A DNA stretch of 31,637 nt from UBA1081 sp964454355 (GCA_964454355.1 CAYVTA010000013.1:1-31637); one strand, 5' to 3'. Positions 17,330-25,743 are shown, counted from the stretch's first letter. Numbers and translations are program-made. Notes: generated from the sequence alone by a model not told the origin.

Positions 17330-18655
17330 ATGAAAGAAAGAATTATACAGTTCGGAACAGGAAATTTCCTGAGAGCTTTTGCGGAAGACTTTGTTCAGAA
17401 GATGAATAACAAAGGTCTTTTTAACGGAAAAATCGTTATCGTTCAGCCTACAAAAAGCGGAAAAACAGAAATTATTAATAATCAGAACGGAAAATACAAT
17501 CTGTTTCTGCGAGGAATTGAAAACGAAAACGAGGTTTGTGAGCACTCCCTTATTGAGTCAGTCAGTCGAGGTGTAAATCCGTATAAAGACTTTGAAACAT
17601 ATCTTGCCCTTGCGGAAAATGAAGATATGCGTTTTATAATATCAAACACGACGGAAGCCGGAATTGAGTTTGATGAAAGCTGCAGTTTTTCTGACACGCC
17701 TGCACTCTCTTTTCCCGGAAAGCTTACACAGCTTCTTTATCATCGTTTTGAATCAGGTTTAAATGGTTTTATAATACTGCCTTGCGAGCTTATCGACAAC
17801 AACGGCAATGAGCTGAAAAAATGCGTACTCAAATATGCAAAACTTTGGTCTTTGGGTGATGAATTTACAGCATGGTTGGAGAATAAAAACCACTTCTGTA
17901 ACACGCTTGTAGACAGAATCGTAACAGGCTATCCTAAAGATGAAGCAGAGGTACTGTTCAAAGCTATCGGCTATGAAGACGAGCTGCTTGATACTGCCGA
18001 GATATTTCATCTGTGGGTAATTCAGGGGGATTTTGAAAATGAACTTCCCTTACAAAAAGCAGGCATCAATGCAATCTGGACAGACAATGTTACACCATAC
18101 AAAAAAATGAAGGTCCGCATTCTCAACGGTTCACACACATCTCTCGTTTTCCCCTCTCTTCTCTGCGGAGCAGAAACTGTCGGTGATAGTCTTAAAGACA
18201 AACAGCTTAAAGAATTTCTTAACACGTGTCTGTTTGGATATATTCTTCCGATATTGGGAGAAACAGATGAAAACAAAGCTTTTGCACAAGCTGTACTGGA
18301 GCGTTTTGCAAATCCCTACATAAAACATATGTGGAAATCCATTTCATTAAACTCTGTCAGCAAGTTCACTGTCCGTGTACTGCCCACAATCAGGGAATAC
18401 TCGAATAAAAACGGATATATCCCCAAGCCCCTTGCATTCTCGCTTGCTTGTCTTATCGAATATTACAAGACAAATGATGTACAGGACGATATCAACGCAG
18501 TTAAATTCATCAAAAACAACAGTGTTGAGAGTATTCTTGCAGAGCAATCACTCTGGGGTACTGATTTAAGCTCCATGGCAGATATTGTAAATGAGAGTAT
18601 TTACAATATCCGCAACGGCGGCATAAGGGAGGCACTTTCATGGGCTATGTGCTGA
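17330..18655 (+). CDS. uxaB: tagaturonate reductase (altronate oxidoreductase)
   Basis: A 441-residue cytoplasmic dehydrogenase of the mannitol/polyol long-chain family. It reduces D-tagaturonate to D-altronate with NADH in galacturonate breakdown. The NAD-binding opening is IIQFGTGNFLRAF (4-16). The substrate side carries the typical TEAGIEF and ILPCELIDNNGNEL segments. The active-site stretch KMKVRILNGSHT (about 260-271) holds the conserved Lys, Asn and His. ATG 17330 is preferred over the in-frame GTG nine bases upstream because GGGTGA then forms the ribosome site. It is somewhat shorter than the E. coli enzyme (about 480 residues) but complete. It overlaps uxaA by 16 bases, so the pair is an operon. 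Confidence 0.92.
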   Translation: MKERIIQFGTGNFLRAFAEDFVQKMNNKGLFNGKIVIVQPTKSGKTEIINNQNGKYNLFLRGIENENEVCEHSLIESVSRGVNPYKDFETYLALAENEDMRFIISNTTEAGIEFDESCSFSDTPALSFPGKLTQLLYHRFESGLNGFIILPCELIDNNGNELKKCVLKYAKLWSLGDEFTAWLENKNHFCNTLVDRIVTGYPKDEAEVLFKAIGYEDELLDTAEIFHLWVIQGDFENELPLQKAGINAIWTDNVTPYKKMKVRILNGSHTSLVFPSLLCGAETVGDSLKDKQLKEFLNTCLFGYILPILGETDENKAFAQAVLERFANPYIKHMWKSISLNSVSKFTVRVLPTIREYSNKNGYIPKPLAFSLACLIEYYKTNDVQDDINAVKFIKNNSVESILAEQSLWGTDLSSMADIVNESIYNIRNGGIREALSWAMC

Positions 18656-20001
18656 TACACCCTGATGATAATGTTAAAGTCAACATTGAAAACGGACATA
18701 AATACGCCATAAGAAACATAAAAAAAGGCGAAAAAATCATAAAATACGGTTTTCCCATAGGCATTGCAACCGCAGATATTGACAAAGACGGACATGTTCA
18801 TTCTCACAACTTAAAAACTGCTCTTACGGAAACATCGGATTATGCATACGAACCGAATTTTACAACTGCTGAAAAACTGCCGCCTATTAAAATTAATGCA
18901 TATATCCGCAAAAACGGAAAAATCGGAATCCGCAACGATATATGGATAATCAATACTGTAGGCTGCGTAAACAAAACTGCTGAGATTCTTTCAAAAATGA
19001 CCGGAGCATTTGCATTTCCCCATCCTTACGGCTGCAGTCAGTTGGGCGATGACCATAAAAGAACACAGGAAATCCTCTGCGGACTTATTAAACACCCAAA
19101 CGCAGCAGGAGTGCTTGTGCTTGGATTAGGCTGTGAAAACAATAACATTAATGAACTGAAAAAAGTACTCGGAAAATATAACGACGAGCGAATCCGTTTT
19201 CTTAATGTTCAGGACTGTGATAACGAAATTGAGGATGGCGTAAAAATCATTAATGAACTTAAAACGCTTGCAGAAAAAGACGAACGCACACAAGTTCCGA
19301 TAAGCGAGCTGAAAATAGGAATGAAATGCGGCGGAAGTGACGGACTTTCAGGAATCACTGCAAATCCCTTGTGCGGTCAGATTACAGACAGGCTTGTTGC
19401 AACGGACGGCTGTGCAGTGCTGACGGAAGTTCCTGAAATGTTCGGTGCAGAGCAGTTGCTTATGAACCGCTGTGTCAACGAATCCGTATTTAACGATACT
19501 GTGGAACTGATAAACAAATATAAAGAATATTTTATTGCTCACAATCAGCCTGTTTCGGAAAATCCTTCACCGGGGAACAAAGAGGGCGGCATCACTACAC
19601 TTGAAGAAAAATCCTTGGGCTGCGTGCAAAAGGGCGGAACAGCTCCGATTACGGCAGTTCTTACCTACGGTGATACAATCGAAAAGAAGGGCTTAAATCT
19701 TCTGAACGGACCGGGAAACGATATTGTTGCAGTAACAAACCTCACTGCCGCAGGCTGTCATATGATTCTTTTCACAACCGGCAGAGGAACTCCCCTTGGT
19801 GCACCTGTTCCTACATTAAAAATCGCAACAAATACCTGTCTCGCAGAAAAGAAAGCACACTGGATAGACTTCGATGCACAAAAAGGTAACGCAGATGAAC
19901 TTTTTGATTTGGTTTTAAAAACAGCCAACGGCAAGAGTGCAAAAAATGAGATAAACGGCTACCGTGAAATTGCAATTTTCAAAGACGGTGTAACACTATA
20001 A
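18640..20001 (+). CDS. uxaA: altronate dehydratase
   Basis: A 453-residue enzyme that dehydrates D-altronate to 2-keto-3-deoxy-D-gluconate, the step after UxaB. A small N-terminal SAF-type domain (about 1-75; VLIHPDDNVKV start) precedes the catalytic UxaA/GarD core. Core landmarks are GCVNKTAE, PHPYGCSQLGDD, GLGCENN, MKCGGSDGLSGITANP (about 228-243) and GCVQKGGTAP (about 327-336). ATG 18640 has GGGAGG upstream and lies inside the end of uxaB. No uxaC, kdgK or kdgA is in the window, so the start and end of the route must be elsewhere. The downstream region holds structured repeat-like DNA and convergent genes. Confidence 0.93.
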   Translation: MGYVLIHPDDNVKVNIENGHKYAIRNIKKGEKIIKYGFPIGIATADIDKDGHVHSHNLKTALTETSDYAYEPNFTTAEKLPPIKINAYIRKNGKIGIRNDIWIINTVGCVNKTAEILSKMTGAFAFPHPYGCSQLGDDHKRTQEILCGLIKHPNAAGVLVLGLGCENNNINELKKVLGKYNDERIRFLNVQDCDNEIEDGVKIINELKTLAEKDERTQVPISELKIGMKCGGSDGLSGITANPLCGQITDRLVATDGCAVLTEVPEMFGAEQLLMNRCVNESVFNDTVELINKYKEYFIAHNQPVSENPSPGNKEGGITTLEEKSLGCVQKGGTAPITAVLTYGDTIEKKGLNLLNGPGNDIVAVTNLTAAGCHMILFTTGRGTPLGAPVPTLKIATNTCLAEKKAHWIDFDAQKGNADELFDLVLKTANGKSAKNEINGYREIAIFKDGVTL

Positions 20002-20222
20002 TACAAGAAAACAGCTTTCGACGTACTGCGGCGACCGTTTTCGATTAGTCCATCGCCTTGCCCGAAAAAAAGGACCCGATAAAACGTTAGTTTTGTCGGG
20101 AGAGGAGAGCAACGCAATGAAAGAGCTTTTTGTGCTTGTACAAAACGATTGATACGAAGTTTGCGACGACAACGGCGGGACATATAATTTTTTACTTTAT
20201 GGAAACGCAGTTTCCTGTAAAG
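20002..20222. repeat. structured, repeat-like intergenic element
   Basis: Non-coding DNA, apparently more GC-rich than its surroundings, between convergent genes. Hairpin A pairs CCCGATAAAAC (20075-20085) with GTTTTGTCGGG (20090-20100). Hairpin B centres on GGAAAC/GTTTCC (about 20211-20225) and extends by six more pairs past a bulge. GGCGA (20031-20035) and TCGCC (about 20053-20057) also match. One minus-strand frame stays open through the whole stretch but has no family resemblance. Such elements are often multi-copy in gut Clostridia; copy number cannot be seen here. Confidence 0.4.
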
Positions 20223-20250
20223 CAAAAACATAAGGACACCGAAGGTGCCC
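20222..20250 (-). terminator. terminator of the GH84 operon
   Basis: On the minus strand GGGCACC (20250-20244), loop TTC and GGTGTCC (20240-20234) form a stem with one mismatch. TTATGTTTTT follows. It lies right after the GH84 stop at 20260. Confidence 0.7.
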
Positions 20251-20259
20251 CTATGAAGC

Positions 20260-21903
20260 TTAAATGATACTAATGGTCTTTTCCGCAAGTTCCCTCAGAC
20301 AAAAGCCTGTAAGAATCACGGCATCCGAGTTATAAGCCTCCAAAAGAAGTTCAAGTTTTTGTTTATTATTCTCTGAAGGAAAATTCCATACATCGTACAC
20401 TGACTCCAGAAGATCACAGCACATTGAAAACTTTTTTACCCATTTTTTTAATTCCGCAAAGAGAGGTACAGAAGTGTCTTTCACCATTTCAAGGCACAGA
20501 CGCATTTTTTTGTTGTACTCTTTAAATTCAATCAGAGCTTTTTCCTTTTCGCCCGTTGACATCAGAAAACTCAGATGTGACAGAGTATCGCTCATAAGTA
20601 CAGAACCGTAGCGGGATACACATGATGTACAAAGATGATCGGCAATATACCTAAACAGCTCCGCCTTATCACCTAAAATTTCATTCTGAGCATTTTCCAA
20701 CGACTTCTCGCTGTCATAGTTCACGGGATTCCAAAGATAATCGGCTACAGTCATAAGAGGTATTTTTGAACATTCAGCATACTCCATAACATTTGAGATA
20801 AGACCTTCACTGTGTCTGTACAGCTCACGGTCTCTGCCTTTGACTGCTCCCAGATGCATTTCCTGAAACATTTCAGCATCATTTACCGGATAGTTATCCC
20901 AATAAAGAGGCTTGTGTGATGTTGAATTATTAAAATCATCTGCATCACGGCAAATCAAAAATGCAGAACAGATTTCTCTTCCCGTCCAGAAAATTCTCAC
21001 ATTTTCCGGAACACCATTGCCGAATTTTGTTATATAATAATCGTTTGATTCACCAAAATACTGTGTCGGACAAACAGTCAGCGATATTGACGGATCAAAG
21101 GCTTTGAGTGCTTCATAAGTTTTGTTAATAAGATCAATATGTGCAGACACAATATCGCTGTATGCCTTTGCATCAGCTTCATATTGAAAATCGCCGGGAA
21201 TATCGTCGAGAAGCAGACCGAAATTGCGTATTCCCAACGCATAAACACTCTTTATTTTTCTGATAAGAGCTTCAAAGTCTTGTGAGCTTGTATATTCATA
21301 CGTGAGCCCGGGCCCGATGCACCAGCAGAAATCAAGTTCATTATATGATGCGGCATCAAAAAGCATTTTAAGCTCGCTCAATTCCTTTTCGGGATATAGT
21401 TCACGCCATTTTGCTCTGTGGTAAGCATCATCTTTGGGTGCATAATAAAAGCAATTCATACCATTCTTCGCCATCAGACGCATTACAGACAAACGCTGTT
21501 CCGTTTTCCAGGCAGGACCGTAAAAGCCTTCAATATAGCCTCTGCATTTAAACAGGGGGTAATCTTCAAGGACACCCGTTCTCAATTCGTTTTTCAAAAT
21601 CAGCTTTGCAAGGGTATTTGCGGCTCTGAAAACACCTCTGCGGGAAGATGCTTCGATTACAACGCTGTTTTCTGTTACCGTCAAACAATACTTTTCACTG
21701 CAAAGACATGCTTCAGACTCAATATATGTTGTTTTTCTGCTGTCACTGAGTTTTATATCAACTGCAAAACCTCCTGAAACGGCTATGCCGTAATCAGAAA
21801 GAATATTTTGAACAAGAGTTTCATATGCCCCCTTAACGGTTACGGATTTCACACACACCGTCGCACCGTTAAGGTTATTTTTTTGTGGTACAGGATAAAT
21901 CAA
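20260..21903 (-). CDS. GH84 beta-N-acetylglucosaminidase, apparently cytoplasmic
   Basis: A 547-residue glycoside hydrolase of family 84 (O-GlcNAcase/hyaluronidase-like). It removes terminal beta-GlcNAc with help from the substrate acetamido group. An N-terminal GH-b-like domain (about 1-110) leads into the barrel: RGYIEGFYGPAW (121-132), YAPKDDAYHRAKW (154-166), the catalytic Asp pair in LLLDDIPGD (Asp233, Asp234), CPTQYF, WTGREI and MEYAECSKIPLMTVADYLWNP. A helical region follows. There is no signal peptide, unlike many bacterial GH84 enzymes. The only start near the family N-terminus is TTG at 21903, overlapping the upstream stop (TTGA) with AAGGAG about 11 bases before. Last gene of a four-gene operon. 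Confidence 0.9.
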   Translation of the reverse strand: MIYPVPQKNNLNGATVCVKSVTVKGAYETLVQNILSDYGIAVSGGFAVDIKLSDSRKTTYIESEACLCSEKYCLTVTENSVVIEASSRRGVFRAANTLAKLILKNELRTGVLEDYPLFKCRGYIEGFYGPAWKTEQRLSVMRLMAKNGMNCFYYAPKDDAYHRAKWRELYPEKELSELKMLFDAASYNELDFCWCIGPGLTYEYTSSQDFEALIRKIKSVYALGIRNFGLLLDDIPGDFQYEADAKAYSDIVSAHIDLINKTYEALKAFDPSISLTVCPTQYFGESNDYYITKFGNGVPENVRIFWTGREICSAFLICRDADDFNNSTSHKPLYWDNYPVNDAEMFQEMHLGAVKGRDRELYRHSEGLISNVMEYAECSKIPLMTVADYLWNPVNYDSEKSLENAQNEILGDKAELFRYIADHLCTSCVSRYGSVLMSDTLSHLSFLMSTGEKEKALIEFKEYNKKMRLCLEMVKDTSVPLFAELKKWVKKFSMCCDLLESVYDVWNFPSENNKQKLELLLEAYNSDAVILTGFCLRELAEKTISII

Positions 21904-22637
21904 AGATGTCTTATCTCCTTTTTGTATTTTTCAACAAGTCGGTTATTTATCTCATCACCGCCGTCAATGTTTGAGCTTGCGAAATGTTCGGGACAGAAGC
22001 CCTGTTTTGCACAGATATCAACAGCTTGAGCAACAACAGCATTAAGAATCAGTGCACCGCATACTGTTGAAGTCGGACATATTTTTCCGCCGACTCCGTT
22101 AACCTGCACACACGCATCGCCCGCACATCCTCCGTTATCAAGCACAACATCTGCAATTTCATAAAGTCGTTTACCGCTTTTATGCCGTGAAGCACCTGAA
22201 GCGGAATGGGTAAGATTAGTCAATGCAATTACATTAAGGCTCTTTTCTCTGCACAGCAGAGCCATATCTATCACTACACCGTTTCTGCCCGAGTTAGAGA
22301 TGATTATAACCGTGTCATTCTCACGCATTGAATAATCATCAAATATCTGCTCAGCAATTCCCTCTTTGCGTTCGGCAATAGTACTTTCCGAAGCGGAAAC
22401 ATGAAGCATAAGCTCAGGAACAAGAATGGGCTGAATATTTACAAGACCTCCTGCTCTGTAGAAAAGCTCTTCAGCAAGCATATGTGAATGACCTGTTCCG
22501 AAAAGATATATGCGTTTGCCGGCAATCAATGTCTGAGCCATAAGCTCAGCCGCAGTTTCAATATTCTCCGCACCGTCAGAGGATATTTTTTCAATTATTT
22601 CTTTGACAGTTTCTATGTATTCAATATATTTTTTCAT
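21900..22637 (-). CDS. SIS-domain protein, UPF0309 family
   Basis: A 245-residue cytoplasmic sugar-phosphate-binding protein with one SIS domain. Visible are IYLFGTGHSHMLAEELFYRAGGL (about 39-61 in part), the phosphate-binding run VIIISNSGRNGV (about 110-121) and VIALTNL. The C-terminal GVGGKICPTSTVCGAL segment is characteristic of UPF0309. The family is related to phosphosugar isomerases and N-acetylmuramate-6-phosphate etherase but has no assigned reaction. Placed between a GlcNAc-type kinase and a GlcNAc-releasing hydrolase, it probably acts on a phosphorylated amino sugar. Its ATG shares one base with the stop of the kinase gene and its stop overlaps the GH84 start, so all three are coupled. 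Confidence 0.85.
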   Translation of the reverse strand: MKKYIEYIETVKEIIEKISSDGAENIETAAELMAQTLIAGKRIYLFGTGHSHMLAEELFYRAGGLVNIQPILVPELMLHVSASESTIAERKEGIAEQIFDDYSMRENDTVIIISNSGRNGVVIDMALLCREKSLNVIALTNLTHSASGASRHKSGKRLYEIADVVLDNGGCAGDACVQVNGVGGKICPTSTVCGALILNAVVAQAVDICAKQGFCPEHFASSNIDGGDEINNRLVEKYKKEIRHL

Positions 22638-23536
22638 TACAGCTTCCTCGCCAGTTCCAACGCACTCTCTTCGGGAGGCGTATCTATAAGTCTTATTTCA
22701 AGACAAGGATATCGTTCCTTTATTTTTTTTGAAAAAGAGACAATAAACGCATCATTATTCTGAAAAACTCCCCCATAAAGTCCCAGAGTATCGCAGCACT
22801 CTACCCTGTCTAACAATAGCAAAACCGTGTCGGCAAAAAGCTCCGCTTCGGTACTGATGATTTCAAGCGAATCGCCATCACCTGCTGATGCGAGCTCCCC
22901 TACAACAGCAGCGAATTGAGCCAACACATCCTTTGTGGTTTTAGGAGCATAGATCATGTCTATTGCATCCCTGAAATTTTCTACACCGAAGAAGCTGATT
23001 GCTCTTTTCAGCAAAGGAGCATCTTCTTCTCCTTTATCACTCAACCGACAGCAAAGCTTCAAAGCACGAAGAGCGATGGCATAAGCAGAGCCCTCGTCGC
23101 CTACGGTATGCCCCCATCCGCCGACAATCTGAAAACATCCGTTTTTATCCTCACCAACAGCCATTGAGCCTGTACCGCAGACAGCCGCACAGGGGCAGAG
23201 AGCTTTCCCCACAGCTTTCAGGGCAATATAAACATCACTGTGCATTTTTATTTTTTCTGCGTATATGATATCACCGCACAGCTTTTGTGTAAGTGTCTCA
23301 CTTGCCTCACCGTCCAATGCGGAGCAGCCGATAAATGCAGAATAAAATTTCTCAACACCCAAACAGGACTTTATATTTTCAATGATATCTTTAAGATTTT
23401 TTCTTGCCGTATCCATTCCGACAGAGTAAAAATTGATACTTTTACCCTCTTTTTTGACAAGAATATTACCGATTTCATCCGACACTGCGGCAACGGTTCT
23501 TGTTCCGCCGCCGTCTATACCTAAATAATACTTCAT
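22637..23536 (-). CDS. BadF/BadG-type ATPase, N-acetylglucosamine kinase-like
   Basis: A 299-residue ASKHA-fold kinase. The phosphate-1 motif is GIDGGGTRT (6-14), the phosphate-2 region is AVCGTGSMAVG, and the adenosine region includes GGWGHTVGDEGSAYAI, the pattern of GlcNAc kinases in the BcrAD/BadFG family. The expected reaction is ATP-dependent 6-phosphorylation of GlcNAc or a related amino sugar freed in the cytosol. ATG 23536 gives the family-typical start MKYYLGIDGG, with GGGAG about 12 bases upstream. An ATG at 23569 overlaps the preceding stop (ATGA) and would add 11 residues with a poor ribosome site. It is the second gene of the operon. Confidence 0.83.
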   Translation of the reverse strand: MKYYLGIDGGGTRTVAAVSDEIGNILVKKEGKSINFYSVGMDTARKNLKDIIENIKSCLGVEKFYSAFIGCSALDGEASETLTQKLCGDIIYAEKIKMHSDVYIALKAVGKALCPCAAVCGTGSMAVGEDKNGCFQIVGGWGHTVGDEGSAYAIALRALKLCCRLSDKGEEDAPLLKRAISFFGVENFRDAIDMIYAPKTTKDVLAQFAAVVGELASAGDGDSLEIISTEAELFADTVLLLLDRVECCDTLGLYGGVFQNNDAFIVSFSKKIKERYPCLEIRLIDTPPEESALELARKL

Positions 23537-23565
23537 ATTCCAAGGCATCTCCCGAACACTTAAAT

Positions 23566-25035
23566 TCATTTAACAGAAGAAATAAGCTTATCTGTTGCAT
23601 CAAGGATCACCGCTGCCGTTTTCGGTCCCGTTGAATTTGTTTCTTCATAGTGGTTTCTGTCAAATCTGTCCTTACCTGCATTAATATAAGGAGTTTTTTC
23701 ATTTAAGAAAAAATCGTTTTCGGGAATGATATATCCCAATTCATCGTTACAAAGACCGATTACAAACGTGTGCTTTGCATTTCCCATCTCTTTAAGGACT
23801 TTATAATCAGCCTTTACCCCGTTGGCAGAAGCATTCTCATCCAAAAATTCGCCGTTATAAAGCTCCGGAAAAAGCTCACCCGGAATAAGGTATACGCCTA
23901 TATCGGAATCCCCCAGTTCAAGATATCCCGTCTCGGAATAAATGTAAGCTTCATTACGCTTTTTATTTCTGGCTATATCGTTATTTAGAACGTTCAAAAG
24001 TCTTGCTAAAATCAGCACAAAATTTGAAGCACTTATTTTTACGGGCACAGATCTTATGTTTATTCTGGGAACAAGCTCTTTTTCATCTTTAAGTGAATTT
24101 ACGAGCTCACCCAGCATTTTTCCGAACTGTTTAGTATATGCTTCACAGTCGATCTCATTTCTGTAGACTTTTTTTATCTCCTTTGCAGAGATCATACCGC
24201 CGATAGCGCCGTTGAAGAAAACAGCATCGCAGTTTTTGTTATTCAACTCAATTTCTTTTATCATATAAGCAGGAAAATCAGCACTGATATTTTTAGTTTT
24301 ATCTCCCATAAGCTCTGCATGGGATGCAAAATTCACCATGCAGATATTTTTTTCTCCGTCAAAGGATTCAAAACGAAGCTTTGTAAGATTCCTGTCGTAT
24401 GTGTCCGGAGTTCGGCAGTCAAACTGCAAATCCCGTGTCTTTTCAACTGAATAAAAAAGCTTTCCGTCTGCCCTGTTTTCAAAAGCTTGAATAATTGCTT
24501 TTGCGATATTCTCACGCAAATGAGCCATAAAATCTTCATTTCTGCCGCATTTATAAATTTTTTCACCCCAAAGTCCCTGCGTATCTATTGCAGAGTGTGA
24601 ATGAGTTGCACAGATATTAACAGATTTGATATTGGGAATTTTCCCGCTTTCTATAACAATTTTTCTTATCAAATTGATATCTCTTCGGCTGATACCAACA
24701 GCATCCACGGCACAAAATACAACACCGCCGCTGCCTGTATTATCATCCATGTAAACAGCTCTTGCGTACATATCATCCAGAACACCGGTTGCAGGATTGT
24801 TTGAATCATAGCCGGCAATAAAATATTTTCCGCTTGATACATCCTTCGGCGTTAAAACAGCCTTTGCGAAACCACAGGTAAAACATTTACCGGTTTTTTC
24901 AGTGAACTTTTCATCACCGGCAAGCATATATCTGTCAGCATTTTCAGGAGAAGTAAAATAACTTTCAGGCATACCAAAAATAACAGCTTTAGACAACGCA
25001 CCTATTGCATTTCTTAAAATTTTGTCAGTATTCAT
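23566..25035 (-). CDS. neutral/alkaline ceramidase-like amidohydrolase
   Basis: A 489-residue protein resembling the N-terminal catalytic domain of neutral ceramidases, zinc enzymes that cleave an N-acyl amide bond. The opening CGFAKAVLTPKD matches the family start. ICATHSHSAIDTQG corresponds to the zinc-binding THTHSGP region. NFASHAELMG matches another metal/His segment, and FFNGAIGGMIS corresponds to the nucleophile-bearing loop. The C-terminal Ig-like domain of classical ceramidases is missing and no signal peptide is seen. ATG 25035 is chosen because GGAGTG lies seven bases upstream; the frame is open for 15 more codons. It heads the amino-sugar operon. The true substrate may be another N-acylated conjugate rather than ceramide. 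Confidence 0.82.
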   Translation of the reverse strand: MNTDKILRNAIGALSKAVIFGMPESYFTSPENADRYMLAGDEKFTEKTGKCFTCGFAKAVLTPKDVSSGKYFIAGYDSNNPATGVLDDMYARAVYMDDNTGSGGVVFCAVDAVGISRRDINLIRKIVIESGKIPNIKSVNICATHSHSAIDTQGLWGEKIYKCGRNEDFMAHLRENIAKAIIQAFENRADGKLFYSVEKTRDLQFDCRTPDTYDRNLTKLRFESFDGEKNICMVNFASHAELMGDKTKNISADFPAYMIKEIELNNKNCDAVFFNGAIGGMISAKEIKKVYRNEIDCEAYTKQFGKMLGELVNSLKDEKELVPRINIRSVPVKISASNFVLILARLLNVLNNDIARNKKRNEAYIYSETGYLELGDSDIGVYLIPGELFPELYNGEFLDENASANGVKADYKVLKEMGNAKHTFVIGLCNDELGYIIPENDFFLNEKTPYINAGKDRFDRNHYEETNSTGPKTAAVILDATDKLISSVK

Positions 25036-25052
25036 TTTTTTACACTCCATTT

Positions 25053-25080
25053 TTATTAAAGTAATGTATTGAAAACTCAA
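25053..25080 (-). promoter_or_regulatory. possible promoter of the ceramidase-like/GH84 operon
   Basis: On the minus strand TTGAGT (25080-25075), 16 bases and TAATAA (25058-25053). It is a weak match, so this is tentative; the gap before the ATG at 25035 is short. Confidence 0.35.
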
Positions 25081-25101
25081 TGCAGGAAGTACAGTTTGCT
25101 C

Positions 25102-25130
25102 TTGATTTTTTCGTCATTTTTTTATACTAT
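25102..25130 (+). promoter_or_regulatory. promoter of the GNAT gene
   Basis: TTGATT (25102-25107), 17 bases, TACTAT (25125-25130); TATACT at 25123 is an alternative with a shorter spacer. AGGTGAT follows as ribosome site. Confidence 0.55.
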
Positions 25131-25148
25131 ATTTGTAGGTGATTAATA

Positions 25149-25700
25149 ATGATAAGCATACGAAACTATGAAAAAAAAGATTTTGACGGTGTAAGGTATA
25201 CCTGTCTTAACAGCGATGACGGGGAAATGAATGAACAGGTAAGTGAATTTGTCCTGCACACATTCTGTGATTATTACATTGAGCATGAGCCGGAAAATTG
25301 CTTTGTGCTCGATGATGACGGCAAAGCTGTAGGCTACATAATTTGCACCGAAAACTACGATAAGTATAAAGAAGTATTTGACAGAGAATATTTACCTCTG
25401 AATAAAAATCTTGGTGAAGGACTGTATAATTGGGCATTGACATCAACGGTGCTGCAGAATAAATACAAAGCGGATTATCCTGCACATCTGCATATTGACC
25501 TTCTTCCCGAATACCAGCGTCAGGGCTGGGGCGGGAAGCTGCTTAAAACGCTTTTTGACCATCTTCGAAAAAAAGGTATCAAGGGCGTTATGCTTACAAC
25601 GGGCACAAGCAATACTAACGCAGGAAATTTTTACAAAAAGTACGGTCTTGAACAGCTTGAAATATATGATACCGATGTTGCATTCGGCATAAAGCTGTAA
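25149..25700 (+). CDS. GNAT N-acetyltransferase resembling the O-GlcNAcase acetyltransferase domain
   Basis: A 183-residue GNAT-fold protein. An N-terminal helical part (about 10-55) precedes the acetyl-CoA core. HLHIDLLPEYQRQGWGGKLL (about 115-134) contains strand 4 and the pyrophosphate loop Q/R-x-x-G-x-G/A, followed by GVMLTTGTSNTNAGNFYKKYGL typical of the last core elements. The large insert and the LHIDLLPEYQ wording recall the bacterial homologues of the C-terminal acetyltransferase-like domain of human O-GlcNAcase; this is recalled, not searched. It is divergent from an operon ending in a GH84 O-GlcNAcase-type enzyme. The acceptor is unknown. It is monocistronic, with a clear terminator. 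Confidence 0.85.
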   Translation: MISIRNYEKKDFDGVRYTCLNSDDGEMNEQVSEFVLHTFCDYYIEHEPENCFVLDDDGKAVGYIICTENYDKYKEVFDREYLPLNKNLGEGLYNWALTSTVLQNKYKADYPAHLHIDLLPEYQRQGWGGKLLKTLFDHLRKKGIKGVMLTTGTSNTNAGNFYKKYGLEQLEIYDTDVAFGIKL

Positions 25701-25715
25701 AAAAAACATTTCAAT

Positions 25716-25743
25716 GGAGCTGTAAAAAACACAGCTCCTTTTT
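25716..25743 (+). terminator. terminator of the GNAT gene
   Basis: GGAGCTGT (25716-25723) pairs perfectly with ACAGCTCC (25731-25738) and is followed by five T. A second, five-pair inverted repeat (ACTGT/ACAGT, 25769-25784) lies downstream, before the convergent gene. Confidence 0.85.

Noticed and set aside
19959..20288. Minus-strand open frame of 109 codons across the uxaA/GH84 intergenic region
   Set aside because: It overlaps both flanking genes, is unusually Arg-rich, shows no domain, and covers hairpin DNA; better explained as a structured or repeat element.
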